Shown: positions 10,715 through 23,582, counted from the stretch's first letter. The stretch: 64,000 nt of DNA from Vigna angularis (GCF_016808095.1 NC_068970.1:25030501-25094500); one strand, 5' to 3'. Program-made: numbers and translations. Notes: generated by a model from the letters alone, not told the origin.

Positions 10715-10990
10715 AAAGAAAACAATTCTATTTGCTTGATTACATATGAAGTTTACATACAGATCTATTCGTGTCTAATTATATACGAATTTTACATATA
10801 AATTTATTTGTATGTAATTAAGTATAGATTTTCATACGGATAAATTCGTATTAACATTATCTACGATCATTTTACATACAAATATTACGGATTTGTTTGT
10901 ATATAATCCTATGTAACACCACATTACATACGAATTTTTGAGCTTACATACAGATTTTGACTATAGGTAATAGCGATTTTTCTTGTAATC
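10715..10990. mobile_element. Probable CACTA right-end remnant with TACATACGAA-type repeats
   Basis: Variants of TTACATACGAATTT and its reverse complement recur about ten times in under 300 bp (for example near 10750, 10795, 10870, 10930), then the segment ends GCGATTTTTCTTGTAATC at about 10990. The reverse complement of that end is close to the CACTACAAGAAAAATCGC terminus typical of plant CACTA elements, with the last bases decayed. Clustered subterminal repeats next to such a terminus are the CACTA pattern. No matching left end was found, so this is a fragment. Confidence 0.5.
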
Positions 10991-11540
10991 AAATATGTAT
11001 CAGAAGATTAATAAAAAACATAATTGCAAATTTTCATAAAATGTAAGACATGTACATTAAAATTTATGTATATTAATAAACTATGAAAAAGTTATTATTT
11101 TTCTTAAACTGTTTCAATCGAACAATTCAAGATTTAATACTTGTAAATTATTATTATCATCTCCTCTGTATTTATTTGTAAAAAGTACATTTGTTCAAAA
11201 AACTTTGAAGATAGTAAATAATTTTTGTATTGAATCTCAAATGGGAAACTAAGTTAATTCACAACAACAATATATTCAAGAAAAAAAATAATTACATATG
11301 CAACATACAATATATTCAAGCTAATATTATATTCAAGCAAACAAATAATTATATATTCATATTAATAGAAAAATTTTAAGAATAAAAACCTGTGAGCATC
11401 AAAAGCCGGTCAACAACGGAGAATGTTCGTGTTTATGAAACTATAAAACCTTACCACAAAAATACAATATCTGGACAAAAACAAACAACACATTAATTAG
11501 TCTATGATTCCTAACCTTAAAGTTTATTTCATAACAAAAT

Positions 11541-11815
11541 CAACCAATTTAATACAAACAATTCAAAATTTTATTCCCTAATTTCTATATTCCTAATTCA
11601 AAATTATACATCAATTTACATTATCAACAAATTTAATACAAACAATTCAAAATTCTATTCCCCTTATTTCTATATCCCTAATTCAAAATTATACACCAAT
11701 TTATATTATCAACTAATTCAATACAAACAATTCAAAATTCTATTATCCTAATTTCTATATCCCTAATTCAAAATTATAAACCAATTTACATTATCAACCA
11801 ATTTAATACAAACAT
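11541..11815. repeat. 85-bp tandem repeat, about 3.2 copies
   Basis: Unit starts CAACCAATTTAATACAAAC at 11541, 11625, 11710 and 11795 (spacing 84, 85, 85). Each unit contains AATTCAAAATTATA and ATTTCTATAT blocks. Copies differ at a few positions. AT-rich, with no coding sense. Confidence 0.85.
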
Positions 11816-11879
11816 ATTTGAGTTTAATCTTTATTATAAGTAATTTTATATACTAATTTACATTATCATAAGATTTTTA

Positions 11880-12890
11880 CAATTCATATGGCTAAACCCC
11901 TCTCCCCTTGCATGGATTCTCATCAACAAATAACACTACCATTGTTATTCCTATCACCATTAATCAATCTCATAACAATTTACTATCAAACACAGACAAA
12001 AATAAACAAAAATGGAGGAGGTTTAAAAAACTTACCATGCAAAGAAGAACAGCAGCGCCAAGAGAAGGGACAATCATGGCGGCGCGAACAAAAGGTGTCG
12101 ATGACGATGATGAATGACGGAGACGACGATGACAACCCGTGCTGGAGGGAACGAAGATGGAGGGGAAACGAAACTCAGTTCGCCCATGGGTGGCCGATGT
12201 GCTCGTGGGGAAGAAGAAAGATTGTTCGTGTGAGAAGAAACTATTTTACGTTTTTGTAAATGTAACCCAAAAAAATGTTATTACCTTGGATAAGTATAAA
12301 ACCGAGGCAATAAACTCCATACCGCCTCGATTATAATTTTAACCGATGCCTAAACCTTTCAGAAAATGGAATTTTGGGAAATATGTTCAAATTATAGGCC
12401 TCGGCTCGCGGTTAAACTGAGACAGAAAAACCTTATGGCATAAGTTCAGAGAGAACCGAGGCAATAGAGTTGACAAAATGGAAATGAAACGTTTAGTTTT
12501 AGAGTTATCAGTTGCATGGCAGGACCTTTAACATCGGTTCAACACAAAACCGAGATAGTATGTTCCTTTTAGTACTCTATCAGTGGAGAGGTTGCTGAGG
12601 GATTTGCATGGTCTTTTGTCTTGGGTGGTCAGAGAATTGAGACGGTAGTCCTTTTTCAAAAAAGTTGTCATGCAAAAAGTTTGATTTGCAGAGGAGGTAG
12701 GTGGGTTGCGTAGGGTTTTAGGCCCCAGTTTCTCATTGAACTAAGGTAATATACATTTTATGTTTCGGTTCCCATTGAATCGAGACATATAAGTTCATCA
12801 AAACTACAAAAGTATATTGCATTTGGATATGTTTCTATTTTTTCGAAACCGAAACATATAATACATGTTAAAAAAGTTGTTTTTCCACTG
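11880..12890. mobile_element. Right part of a CACTA element of the CCTCGGTT/AACCGAGG family, left end missing
   Basis: From 12295 to 12890 there are repeated AACCGAGGC-type motifs in both orientations (ACCGAGGCAA, GCCTCGATT, AACCGAGGCAA, CGGTTCAACA, TTTCGGTTCCC), as in the right ends of the complete copies near 24.8, 50.8 and 63.6 kb. The end near 12890 reads TTTTTCCACTGT, a decayed form of ...CTACTAGTG. The GC-richer piece at 11888-12260 is the likely internal part; its open frames (for example 11888-12259 +) match nothing I recognise and overlap in two frames. No left terminus was found. Confidence 0.55.
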
Positions 12891-13527
12891 TAAAATGTTT
12901 CTTCTTCTGCCAATATTGTTAATCAATATACTATACTGACCTTCATGTCAATATCTTTCTGACGATTGACTTAGCTATAAAAAAGTATGACGTTTCTCAA
13001 AATTTCTCAAGGCTCTTAATAATAAAAATCTTATCAAGTTTCTCGGGTCTTCATAATCTTCCTGCCACCTTGAGAGGGGTAACAGAGATGTCATTGTTAT
13101 GATTTTGTGTTGTTTGTAACTTACCGGTGCCAAGAATAATGTGGAACTTAATACTAAGAATTTCGACAGTAATGCACCTAAAAAAGTTGAAATAAAATAT
13201 TAATACCAAAAGATAGAATAGCTACAACCATGTTGCAAAGGCAGGAGGACGAGTGGATTCTTTCTTCTTATTTGTCCAAAAGACCTACATTGCTCTCATG
13301 GCTGTCTACTTTTTCTCTCCTTTGCACTAATGTACAAGGTATTCCTTTCCGAAAAGTCTTCCTAGAATATGACCTGAACATGAAAAACCCAATTATTAAA
13401 TGCAAGTATCGAAGGTAAGGAACAAATTCACGTGGGGTTAATTAGTAAGCATGACTCCTCTATACTAGTATCTAATTAAACCTCAGATCAACCACCACCA
13501 AATACCATCCTTGTAACTATAACCATA
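12891..13527 (+). other. Tetraspanin upstream region
   Basis: AT-rich region expected to contain the tetraspanin promoter and 5' leader. A 62-codon open frame at 13230-13418 has no recognisable similarity and is not called. No confident TATA box was chosen. Confidence 0.35.
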
Positions 13528-14566
13528 ATGGCACTCAGCAACAACGTGATAGGGGCCATCAACTTCGTTGCGGCACTTCTCTCAATTCCAATCATTGCTG
13601 CAGGGATCTGGCTAACAACAGAGCCAGCAGATTCGTGCGTCAAAATTCTTCAATGGCCTGTCATAATCTTGGGGGTTCTCATACTTGTAGTGGCTCTGGC
13701 AGGGTTTCTAGGAGCCTTCTGGAGAATCCCTTCGCTTCTGGTCTTCTACCTGGTTGCAATGTTCGTGCTTATTCTGTTGCTTGTTAGCTTGGTGGTTTTC
13801 ACCTATGCTGTCACCCTTAGAGGCCATGGCAACATTGAACCCAATCGCTCCTACTTGGAATATCGTATCGATGATTTCTCACTTTGGCTTCGTCGAAGAG
13901 TACGAAGCTCAAACAGATGGGACAACGTTAGAAGGTGTCTTATGTCGTCAAATATATGTGCTGAGTTGGATCAACGCTACCGAACGGCGCAGGACTTCTT
14001 CAACGCACACCTAACCCCCATTCAGGTAATTAACTAAATAAACTAACTCTCATTTTCTAATAACATCCCATTTAACTAATTCCTTGAAATTAAAAACATA
14101 ATCTTTTTCACCAAGCAATTTGCTCTGCAAGTAACCATCTTGGTTTCTGATAAAAAAGAAAAATGAGAGAACGAAAAGGCTAAAAGAGTTAGCTAACCAC
14201 GTGTTGTTCTTTGAGCTCTGACCTTTATTCTTTTTGCATTTTGATCTGATGCAGTCAGGGTGCTGCAAGCCTCCAACAAAATGTGGTTACACGTTTGTGA
14301 ACCCGACGTATTGGATCAGCCCCATCAACACGGCAGAAGACATGGATTGCATGAAATGGAGCAACGACCAAGCACAACTTTGTTACAACTGTGATTCATG
14401 CAAAGCTGGTTTGTTGGCAACCCTTAGGGTGGAGTGGAGAAGGGCCAATGTGATCTTGATCGTTACTCTTGTTGCTTTAATTGCAGTCTATTTGGTTGGC
14501 TGCTTTGCCTTTAGGAATACCAAAACGGATGAGCTCTTTCGCAAATACAAGCAAGGTTACTCTTAA
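13528..14566 (+). CDS. Tetraspanin, TET1/TORNADO2-like
   Basis: Two coding exons, 13528-14025 and 14255-14566, GT-AG intron in phase 0, 269 aa. Four membrane segments: about 8-29, 44-64, 70-95 and 230-250. The large extracellular loop lies between TM3 and TM4 and has the plant signature GCCKPP (168-173) right after the splice junction, with loop cysteines at 137, 144, 169, 170, 176, 198, 209, 212 and 215. The N-terminus MALSNNVIGAINF, the SCVKILQWPVIILG block and the C-terminus LFRKYKQGYS resemble Arabidopsis TET1 (TORNADO2/EKEKO) more than TET2 or TET8; the paralogue call comes from remembered sequence and is inference. Plant tetraspanins organise plasma-membrane microdomains, and TET1/TRN2 acts in leaf patterning and meristem function. 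The single intron before the GCCKPP coding segment is the usual plant tetraspanin layout. The gene looks intact; the start is the first ATG, shortly after a CAACCACCACCAAATACC leader. Confidence 0.93.
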
Positions 14567-15270
14567 TTGAGAAGATCGATTATGTTTGATAATTTCAGGA
14601 ACTCTTAGGGTTAGGTAATGAACACTGAATGTTGATGCTGGTGGAGAGTGAACTGGGTCATTTTGTGTTCTCTTAATTATTGGAATTTTCTTTTATTGAA
14701 GAGAAACGAACACATCCATCAAATGTATGAATTTGGGATATTTTCTTTAATGTTAAATTTGAGAAGACTTTTGTTTTTGTATATTACTGTTGAGTGTGTT
14801 GAAGAAACTATAATGGAGATACTATTCAAAAATAGAACCTAAGCAAAATATGACTTTGAATATGACTTGACCCACATGGCCTTTATCATGAGAATTAAAG
14901 CAACTTGCATCAATGTCCTCTTTAAAAAATTTCCACTGGAAAAGAAACTTGTGATTCAGTTCTGATATTAATTCTTGAATAAATGTTTATCACTATGTCA
15001 AAGTTATATAGTTTATATTAAGATTGTAACAGTTCAAACGTTACGATTCAATTACGAATTGCACAACTTGATCCACTTAATCTTCGTCACAAGATAATTG
15101 ATGTCATATATAGCATGACAATCTTAAACAATATGTCTATCTTACCTTGTTCAATAATATCCACTAATCAAAATCTCCTCGTAGTGTTGCTTCAACTTGT
15201 ATTTTGTTTATATTTACTTAATTTCATTCATGCATTCGCACAACTATAAAATTTATAGTTGATAACATTA
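14567..15270. other. Intergenic, tetraspanin 3' flank
   Basis: Probable 3' UTR of the tetraspanin gene followed by AT-rich DNA. Nothing else is seen. Confidence 0.5.
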
Positions 15271-15659
15271 AAAGAAATATCAAACAAACCATTAATTTAG
15301 AGTTTTTCAAGAAGAGTAGTGAATCGAGGCTCTTGATTAGTTAGGAAAGAAAAAGATTATTGTGTTCATATAACTTTTAACATTTTAAGGTTTTGTAGGA
15401 GAGTGCCCTAAATCCATGATCCATTAGGTCTCTTTCGCATGCGATGATGGTACTATACACAGGAATTTGGTGAGACGGAATTGCGATGTCATTCACGTTC
15501 GTATCAACTAATTTGTGAGAGAGGAAAAGAGCATATTTCGAGAAGGAAAATGTTTGTTCGACAACGCCATTTTGACAATAATTTGACAACGACACATGTC
15601 GTTCTGTCATTTGTTGTTTTAAATGAATTTTTTAAAAAGTTGATATTTGTTTTTGAGGG

Positions 15660-15960
15660 CACTTTTGGAAGAAGAAGATTGCTGAAACTTGTTCGTGCTT
15701 TCATCTCTTACGAAAGTCTCTGTCTCTCTCAATCTCTTACGAAACTCTCTCTCTCTCTCAAGGATATCCATTCGAAACTCTGGCGCCACTGAAGTCCCCT
15801 TTCTTCGCCGTTGTTCGTTGGTGCTTGGATTCTCCATTCGAAAGTCACAGTCCACCATTCGAAACTCTCGCTCCGCCACCGAAGTCATCTTTGTTCACTG
15901 TTGTTCGTTGGTGCTTGGGTCCACCTATTCTTTGCAGGAAGTCCTTTGTCTCTGTGCGTC
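15660..15960. repeat. Imperfect repeats with CCATTCGAAACTC motifs
   Basis: CATTCGAAACTCT or close variants occur near 15770, 15835 and 15858, and a longer block (GTTGTTCGTTGGTGCTTGG) occurs near 15810 and 15901. Several overlapping open frames exist on both strands but none resembles a known protein. Probably decayed transposon or duplicated leader DNA. Confidence 0.45.
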
Positions 15961-16189
15961 ATTGAAGTCGTTGGAGGAAGTCTCGCTTGGAGCCACCGTT
16001 GGCATCTTTTCTCGAAAGGAGAGGTTTTTTCGCTGTCGCCGTTGTGCTTTTGGGTGTTGGGTGCGCTGATGACTTTCTCTGCTGCGTGTTTTTCTTTTTT
16101 AATACAAAGGTGTTTTGTATTCACACACTTTGTATTCGCACACTTTCATATAAGCTAGATGAGATCCATCACATTTTTGCCATATATTC

Positions 16190-18370
16190 AATGACCTAAT
16201 GTATTCATTGGTGTAGGGAACACATCCATTCACATGGAACTCAGTCACTCATTCACAAGAAAGCAAAAAGTCAAAAACATTTTGCAATAACCACTATGGG
16301 AAGTAGTGTTTATCTAACTGGGGAGTACAGTTGAAATTTCTGTACAAATGAACCTTTTTCCTCTGGTAATCGATTACAAGACCTCTGTAATCGATTACCA
16401 GAGGAAAAATGGTCATTTGTACAAACACTTCAACTGTACTCCTCAACTAGATGAACACTACTCCCCAGGGTTATTTTTATGTCCTTGTGGGTGATTTCTT
16501 CCAGTTTTTGCATGGATGTCTCATGTTGCTAATCATTGATGGGAAGCTTAGAAAAACGTTGTTTTTGGGAAATTAACTACATCTACTAAAGTGGTCTAAA
16601 AATTATGAGTTAGTAATCATTTGAAAGATCTTTGAGTCTACATTCCAACAAAACAAGAATCAACTCATTTGGAGTTCGGTGGAGAAAGTTATAAGCAAAA
16701 CAACCAGCAAAGGTCAGAGGTGGTAGAAATATATAAAACGTTAACTTTAAAGAATTAACTGCACCTACTCAGGTGTCCAAAAATTATAAATTAGTAGTCA
16801 TTGGAAAGATGTTTGAGTCTAATTTCTAATAAAAAAAGAATAACATCATTTGGAGGTCTGTGGAAAAAGTTATGATTAAAATAGTCAGTAAAGGTCAAAG
16901 TTGACAGCATGGGTTATGCACCTCACCTCAATTGGAGAAAACCACCTAAATGGACATTTTTATTTTGAAGAAATCAATTACCTAACCTCATTATTGGTGC
17001 AGGGAGCTCACCGAATAACATTGAACTCACTCACCCATCTCAAAAAAGGAAAAATTCAACAAAAATAGAGAATGGGGAGCAATATTCATCTAGCTGGGTA
17101 GTACAGTTGAAGTTTCTGTACAAATTACCCTTTTTCCTCTGTAATCGATTACAGGGGTCTTGTAATCGATTACCAGAGGAAAAAGGGTAATTTGTACAAA
17201 AACTGCAACTGTACTCCCCATCTAGATGAACACTACTCCCCAACTCTGTTTTTCTGAACTTTGCTACTTGTTTTGTTCTTAACTTTCTCCACCGAACTCC
17301 AAATGACTTGATTCTTGTTTTGTTGGAATTTAGACTCAAAGAGATTTCCAACAAAACAAGAATCAACGCATTTGGAGTTCGGTGGAGAAAGTTATGAGCA
17401 AAACAACCAACAAAGGTTAGAGGTGGTAGAAATATATAAGACGTTAACTTTAAGGAATTAACTGCACCTACTCAGGTGTCCAAAAATTATAAATTAGTAG
17501 TCATTGAAAAGATATTTGAGTCTAATTTCTAATAAAAAAAAATCACATCATTTGGAGGTCTGTGGAAAAAATTATGATTAAAATAGTCAGCAAAGGTCAA
17601 AGTTGACAGCATGGGTTATGCACCTCACCTCAGTTGGAGAAAACCACCTAAATGAACATTTTTATTTTGAAGAAATCAATGACCTAACCTCATTATTGGT
17701 GCAGGGAGCTCACCGAATAACATTAAACTCACTCACCCATCTCAAAAAAGGAAAAATTCAACAAAAATAGAGAATGGGGAGCAGTGTTCATCTAGCTGGG
17801 GAGTACGGTTGAAGTTTTTGTACAAATTACCTTTTTTCCTCTGGTAATCAATTACAAGGGTCTTGTAATCGATTACCAGAGGAAAAAGGGTAATTTGTAC
17901 ACAAACTTCAACTGTACTCCCCAGCTAGATGAACACTGCTCCCCAACTCTGTTTTTCTGAACTTTGCTACTTGTTTTGTTCTTAACTTTCTCCACCGAAC
18001 TCCAAATGACTTGATTCTTGTTTTGTTGGAATCTAGACTCAAAGAGCTTTCCAACAAAACAAGAATCAACGCATTTGGAGTTCGGTGGAGAAAGTTATGA
18101 GTAAAACAACCAACAAAGGTTAGAGGTGGTAGAAATATATAAGACGTTAACTTTAAGGAATTAACTGCACCTACTCAGGTGTCCAAAAATTATAAATTAG
18201 TAGTCATTGGAAAGATATTTGAGTCTACTTTCTAATAAAAAAAGAATCACATCATTTGGAGGTCTGTGGAAAAAGTTATGATTAAAATAGTCAGCAAAGG
18301 TCAAAGTTGACAGCATGGGTTATGCACCTCACCTCAATTGGAGAAAACCACCTATAGGTGTTTGAACCAA
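16190..18370. repeat. Tandem array of about 0.7-kb units with long palindromes
   Basis: Unit starts (CCTAACCTCATTATTGGTGC or variant) lie at about 16195, 16981 and 17683; the last two are 702 bp apart and nearly identical, the first is diverged. Each unit holds a palindrome of about 170 bp centred on a pair of TAATCGATTA sites (16297-16467, 17073-17241, 17776-17944). Units 2 and 3 hold a second inverted repeat with 48-nt arms (17281-17328 with 17345-17392; about 17984-18031 with 18049-18096). In unit 1 only the right arm of the second one is present (about 16643-16692). Inside each unit a block of about 185 bp (CATTTGGAG...GGAGAAAGTTATGA) is itself duplicated, so the array is hierarchical. 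No coding capacity. Confidence 0.88.
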
Positions 18371-19350
18371 GGTAGTTCAAGTTCATGACAATTTTTGCAC
18401 AACTCGTAGAGGAAGAAGTTATTAACTTCTGCAATCAATTTGATCGACAACCATCTTCTTAGATTACATTTCATTGTATACTGTTATGTATCTTTTCATT
18501 TCAAAACTTGTTGTTTTGTGAAATGTCATTACGTTTTTTTATTAATGTATGTGCTTTTTAATATTGTTATAATTTTTCATTACTCAATACCCTTCATTAT
18601 TTCGTTTATATTTGTTTAGTATTGAAGTATTCCAACTTGAAGTGTTCCATTAATGATCCATCCATAAAACCTTCAAAAGACAGTCATAACGAATCCAAAA
18701 TATTCCTGGGGAGTGATTAAGCCACGTCTGGGTAGCACTCTTCAACTTTCGGTACAAAAGAAGATTTTTCTACTGGTAAGCGATTACCAGCTCCCTGTAA
18801 TCGATTACAACAACATCAGTTCTTTGTCAATGGTGTAGGAACTCACCTCTCAACCCAGAAACACCTTAACTTGGTCTTTCAATGATGACGAACAAACAAC
18901 TGCAAAAATGGAGGAGGGAGAACACTGCTATGAAGAGAGAAGTTGAAATGAAATTCAAATCCCTAAAATGGAGAGAGAAGACAGTGATAAGGAGAGAAGA
19001 TAGAGTTCGAAAACAAAGAGGGCAGTTTCGGAATCCAAACTTCAACCCATTCCAAATTAGATTTTAAATTAAAAAAAACATTCAAATTTGACCAATTAAA
19101 ACTTGACACGTGGCGTTGTCAAATCTTTGTCAAATTCTCGTTGTTGGAATATCGCGATCCTTTGGAGAATAAGCTCAGTATTTCATCTCATCAAGGGTGA
19201 GAAGATTTGAGTGGTGAAATATACTTTTACGATTGTGTCCCTTCACGTACCTATAAAATTGTCAGAGTGAATTCACTTTCCTTTTGTTATGAGCTTTGTG
19301 GGTATGTAGTAAAAAAACAGTAATATAGATAGATATTCTTGTTTTGTGCG
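18371..19350. other. Intergenic with one diverged half-copy of the palindromic unit
   Basis: At about 18705-18815 a diverged copy of the palindrome recurs (CTGGGGAGTGATTAAG ... CTGTAATCGATTACA). A G-box CACGTG is at 19107-19112. A 61-codon basic open frame at 18882-19067 is not recognised and not called. Confidence 0.45.

Positions 19351-19396
<46 letters not shown>
19351..19396. repeat. TA microsatellite
   Basis: (TA)n run of about 46 bp with one interruption near its start. Confidence 0.9.
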
Positions 19397-19400
<4 letters not shown>

Positions 19401-19855
19401 TAATAAATAATAATAACTATAAAAGGTAAAAAAAGTTAAATAATAATAATAATAGTAATAATAACTATAAAAATAGAAAACTACATGACTAAATTATATT
19501 CTTAAGAAAATAATATTCAAATAAAAAAAATTAAATTTCCTAAAAAAAAATTATTTTAATTAGTTTATTAAATTTTTTTTACTATTTAAAATAATTTTTA
19601 CTAAAAAATATTTTATTCATAAATATCATTTTATACTACTATTACATCACTGAAATATCCAACGCAAACTTAGAAAAGCTAATGTTAGAGGCACATGAGA
19701 GAAAAATCAATTGAGTTGACAGACAGATATAGAGAATAGTTATTTTGAGCAACTTGTTATAGCTGGCCATGGTCCATACTAGTTTTTGTCCAAGCCCAAC
19801 CCACTTTATTTAACTGAAAACTAAGCCTAACAAATCAGTTGGTACCATTCATTTT

Positions 19856-21000
19856 AAGAGGGTTACTCCTTACACCACCCTAGATTGCGTTATTACATTT
19901 TTTTTAAATTTCAAAATTAATTTTTATATTTTAAAAATTCCTGCATCCCACTTCTATTCTTCAACGGATGTCGACATCCGCTAAAGAAAAAATTCTTCAA
20001 CAGATATGTTACATCCATTAACGGATGTATCCACATCCGTTTAAGCTTAATATTTTCTTTTTTAGTTTTTAATTTATTAATTTATTATATTAATAATAAT
20101 TATTTAATTAAATAAAATAAAATTAACTTACGTAATATATTATAAAAAACAAAAAAATTTAAATAATGTATAAATTAAATAAAATAAAATATTTAAATAA
20201 ACTAAAAGTTAGAAAATAAGAAAACATAAATGGATGTGGCCATTAACGAACGTGACATATTTGTTGAATATAATTAACTAAAACTATTACAATTTAATTA
20301 AATTAATAATAATTATTTAATTAAATAAAATAAAATTAATTTTCGTAATATATTATAAAAAAATAAAAAATTTAAATAATTTATAAATTAATTAAAATAT
20401 AATATTTAAATAAACTAAAAATTAAAAAAAAAAAATACTTAAACGGATGTGACACATCCGTGAACGAATGTGACACATCTAATGATTCTAATTAATTAAA
20501 TTTTTTTATAATTTAATTAAATTAATAATAATTATTAAATTAAATAAAATAAATTAATTTATTACGTAATTATATATAAATTAATTTTATTTTATTTAAT
20601 AAAATAATTATTATTAATTTAATTTATGTATTATTATTTAATTAATTATTTAAATATTTTTATATAATTACTTAATCAGATGTGTCACATTGTTACATCC
20701 GTTAAGGTTTTTTTTTAGTTTTTAATTTATTAATTTATTGTATTTTAAATTAATATATAAATATTATTTAAATTTTTTTATATTTTAAATTAATTTATAA
20801 AATATTTAATTTTTTTTGTTTTTTATAATATATTACGAAAATAAAAAATATTATTAAAATAAAAATAATAAACTAAAATATAAAAAAAAAGTCAAAATAT
20901 ATAAATGGATGTCAACATATCCGTTGAAGGTGAAATGGATGTTGACATCCGTTTTATATAATAATAAATTGGATACGGGATGGTGCAGAAAACATTTGCT
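19856..21000. mobile_element. MITE-like element with repeated ACGGATGT...ACATCCGT palindromes
   Basis: About 1.1 kb of very AT-rich DNA punctuated by short palindromes: CGGATGTCGACATCCG (19965-19980), AACGGATGTATCCACATCCG (about 20020), ACGGATGTGACACATCCG (about 20444), a split pair near 20680-20705, and two near 20905 and 20940. The left edge TACACCACCCTAGATTGCG and the reverse complement of the right edge (TGCACCATCCCGTATCCAAT) are similar, suggesting degenerate terminal inverted repeats. No coding capacity. I could not establish a target duplication. Confidence 0.5.
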
Positions 21001-23354
21001 GGTGGAAAGAGCAACACTCTCAATTTAATGGCCCTATATATGAAACTACCAACCATATTGCCTACTAATCAATATGTCCTTTTAAAATAAAAATTAAAAA
21101 AAATATGTTTAAAGTTTTGATTATATAAGTTTTAAGATTTAACATTGAAACAATTGAAATATATTATTGGCAATGCTAATTTATTTTAAAAAATTTAAAT
21201 TCTTTAGACTAAATTATTTATACATTTACATTACTTTTTATAAAATAACAATATAGTTTTCAATGAGTCAATCCGTCAGACGAGACAAATTAAATTCTGT
21301 AACTAATTTTTATCGACGAAACGGATCTAAATAATTAGACTTGTTCATTTTGAAATTTCTGATATAGAAATAACTTTATGTTCAAAAATTAGTGACGGCT
21401 AAAGAAAAAAAAAAGGGGGAAGAATTATGCTTATAATTTTTTATTGCTTTTTTCCTTTTTGATGGATAATTCTATTTGCTCGTTTTTCGCCATTTGTTAT
21501 CCTTTTTATATTTTGAAAAATCAGTTTTGGGAATATATAAAATAATTTTGTACATTAATTTTCAACTTTTGAGAAGAGCGAAGAAGGGGGAACATAACAG
21601 AATTATTGAAAATATTTAATAGGTGTTGACGAAAGGAACTGTGGTATTGGCCTCAGTCTAATTATTACACTATATCTGTACATTTCTCTATTCTAAGCAC
21701 AAGCCAGATGCACAAATGTGACATGTAATCAGAGTTTGTGTAGGCACAAATAAATTAATCAGTATCAAATTAATTAAAGTTAGTTTATACTTAAATAAAA
21801 AATTGTGATTAGTACGTAACACAAAAATTAATCAGTATGAGTAGATGTCGAGTTTGGCTTTTCCCTGACAAAAGAGGGACCTAAATGATGCGAATTGGAA
21901 TGCTAAAGCACACAACTTAACATGGAAATCAGATACAAGTCATTTCTAAATTTTCAAGTGGTGACACCAAAAAATTTATAAGTGTGAACTTGTCGTGGGC
22001 CTACAAAATTTAGGTTCAACAATCCCATGGTCACTTCAATTCATGTGGGGCACCCACTAAACTTTAAGACACGAAAACGAAATTTATAAATGCTTTGTTA
22101 AGTGTGGTATTTGCTTGAAGGGATAGGCGTAAAATATTTGTGGGTTTAGGGTTACTATATCGTTGTAGATGTGTGATGAATGAGATGGTTGTAGGACGTG
22201 TGGTAGGGTGACAGCCCTAAAAGTGGATGATGATTGGAATCTTAGTGGCGTGGGCTGTGGGAAGGAGCTTGACAAGTATCTAAACAAAGCAACAAAAAGA
22301 AATGATTCATTCATATTCAAGAGAGTTGACTCGTAGCCATAGCCCACACCTTCGTTCTTCTCTTACGTTACGTTAACTGTTAGAATAAATGTGCCTGTGA
22401 CCTCATCATCCCATTAATTAACCAATGACTTAGCATGCCACTCTCTCTTTGCCTTAGAGGTCATTGTTTCTTTCTCAGTACGACAAAACCTTCCACGTCC
22501 ACTCTGCAACATATATATCTCCATATTCTTTTCTTTCCTTCCAACTTTTATTACAAAAATACTATGAAATTAATCCTATGTCGTATTTTTGGTTTCAATT
22601 AACAATTGTATAAAGATAAAGGTATGGGAGATGTTGCAGAATGTTGAAAATGTATTAGGGCAACGATGTTTATGTTTGGTTGGAAACAGTGAAAGGTTTA
22701 TTTGTGGAACTGTGTTATCCTTACAGAAGAAAGTCGAAAGTGGTAGAGTAATCACTGTGCTATAAATTGACTCATGCGTTGTCAATTGTCAAATTTAGCA
22801 ACTTGTAGAGGCGATGTCATCATCTTTGTCCCTCTATTTCCCTATATATGCCAAGCAATTGTGACTCGCAATAATATAGGTGTAGCTATAACTAGTTATG
22901 ATTTTTTTGTGTTGTAGTCCCTACGTCTTTTATAGCCAGATTATCATATTAAATTCCTGTGCCGGCAAATTATTAAAATTTTCAAGATAAAATCATAATT
23001 TGTGGCTGCTAACATAAATAATATTTCTTCAATACTGGTTCAACATTATTTTTAAGAACTTACTTGTACATGTAATATATCATACAGTAATAAAAAAAAC
23101 AAGTATTTTAGGGTGTATTCATTTTACAAGATTGATTTAGGGAGGGTGAGTGAATAAATTTGAAGGGGTTTGAAGGTGAATTGATTGTTGGTGGATTTGG
23201 AGGTGATTGAGGGTGAATTTAGAAGTAAAGTTTGTGAAAATTAGTATAAGATTTGATCGATGTGACATAAAAAAAATTATTTTATTAATAAAAATTGAAG
23301 ATTTCCAAAATGTCCCTAGTTATTAAAGTAATATAAAATGATAATGGTTAATGT
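21001..23354. other. Intergenic, no gene recognised
   Basis: AT-rich. A slightly GC-richer block at 22080-22500 contains an 87-codon minus-strand open frame (22347-22084) that I do not recognise. Nothing else is supportable. Confidence 0.4.
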
Positions 23355-23582
23355 TATCACTAGTGCAGTCAAAGGAAATGACAGCGTTTATTTTTGCCCA
23401 CAAACAGTGGTTCCTCAACCGAGGCATATACAGGCGAGACAAAACGTCTACCCCTTTTTGCCTCGGTTGTAAACCAAGACAAAAAGCGGTAGGATTTCGC
23501 CTCGATTCCTGCTGAACTGAGGCAATATCTCGGATTCTACTGCCTCGGTTGTGACTTGAACCGAAGCAATAGAGTGGTTTTT

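Noticed and set aside
11888..12336. Overlapping plus-strand open frames of 65-123 codons
   Set aside because: They lie in three frames of GC-rich transposon interior, with no recognisable domain.
13230..13418. 62-codon open frame upstream of the tetraspanin gene
   Set aside because: No similarity, ordinary length by chance, and no splice or promoter support.
15481..16199. Overlapping open frames of 70-126 codons on both strands
   Set aside because: Sequence is built from imperfect repeats; protein sequences are Ser/Leu-rich without family motifs.
16190..18370. Regular repeats considered as a CRISPR-like array
   Set aside because: Units are about 700 bp, the host is a plant, and there are no short uniform repeats with unique spacers.
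22084..22347. 87-codon minus-strand open frame
   Set aside because: No recognisable similarity or gene structure.
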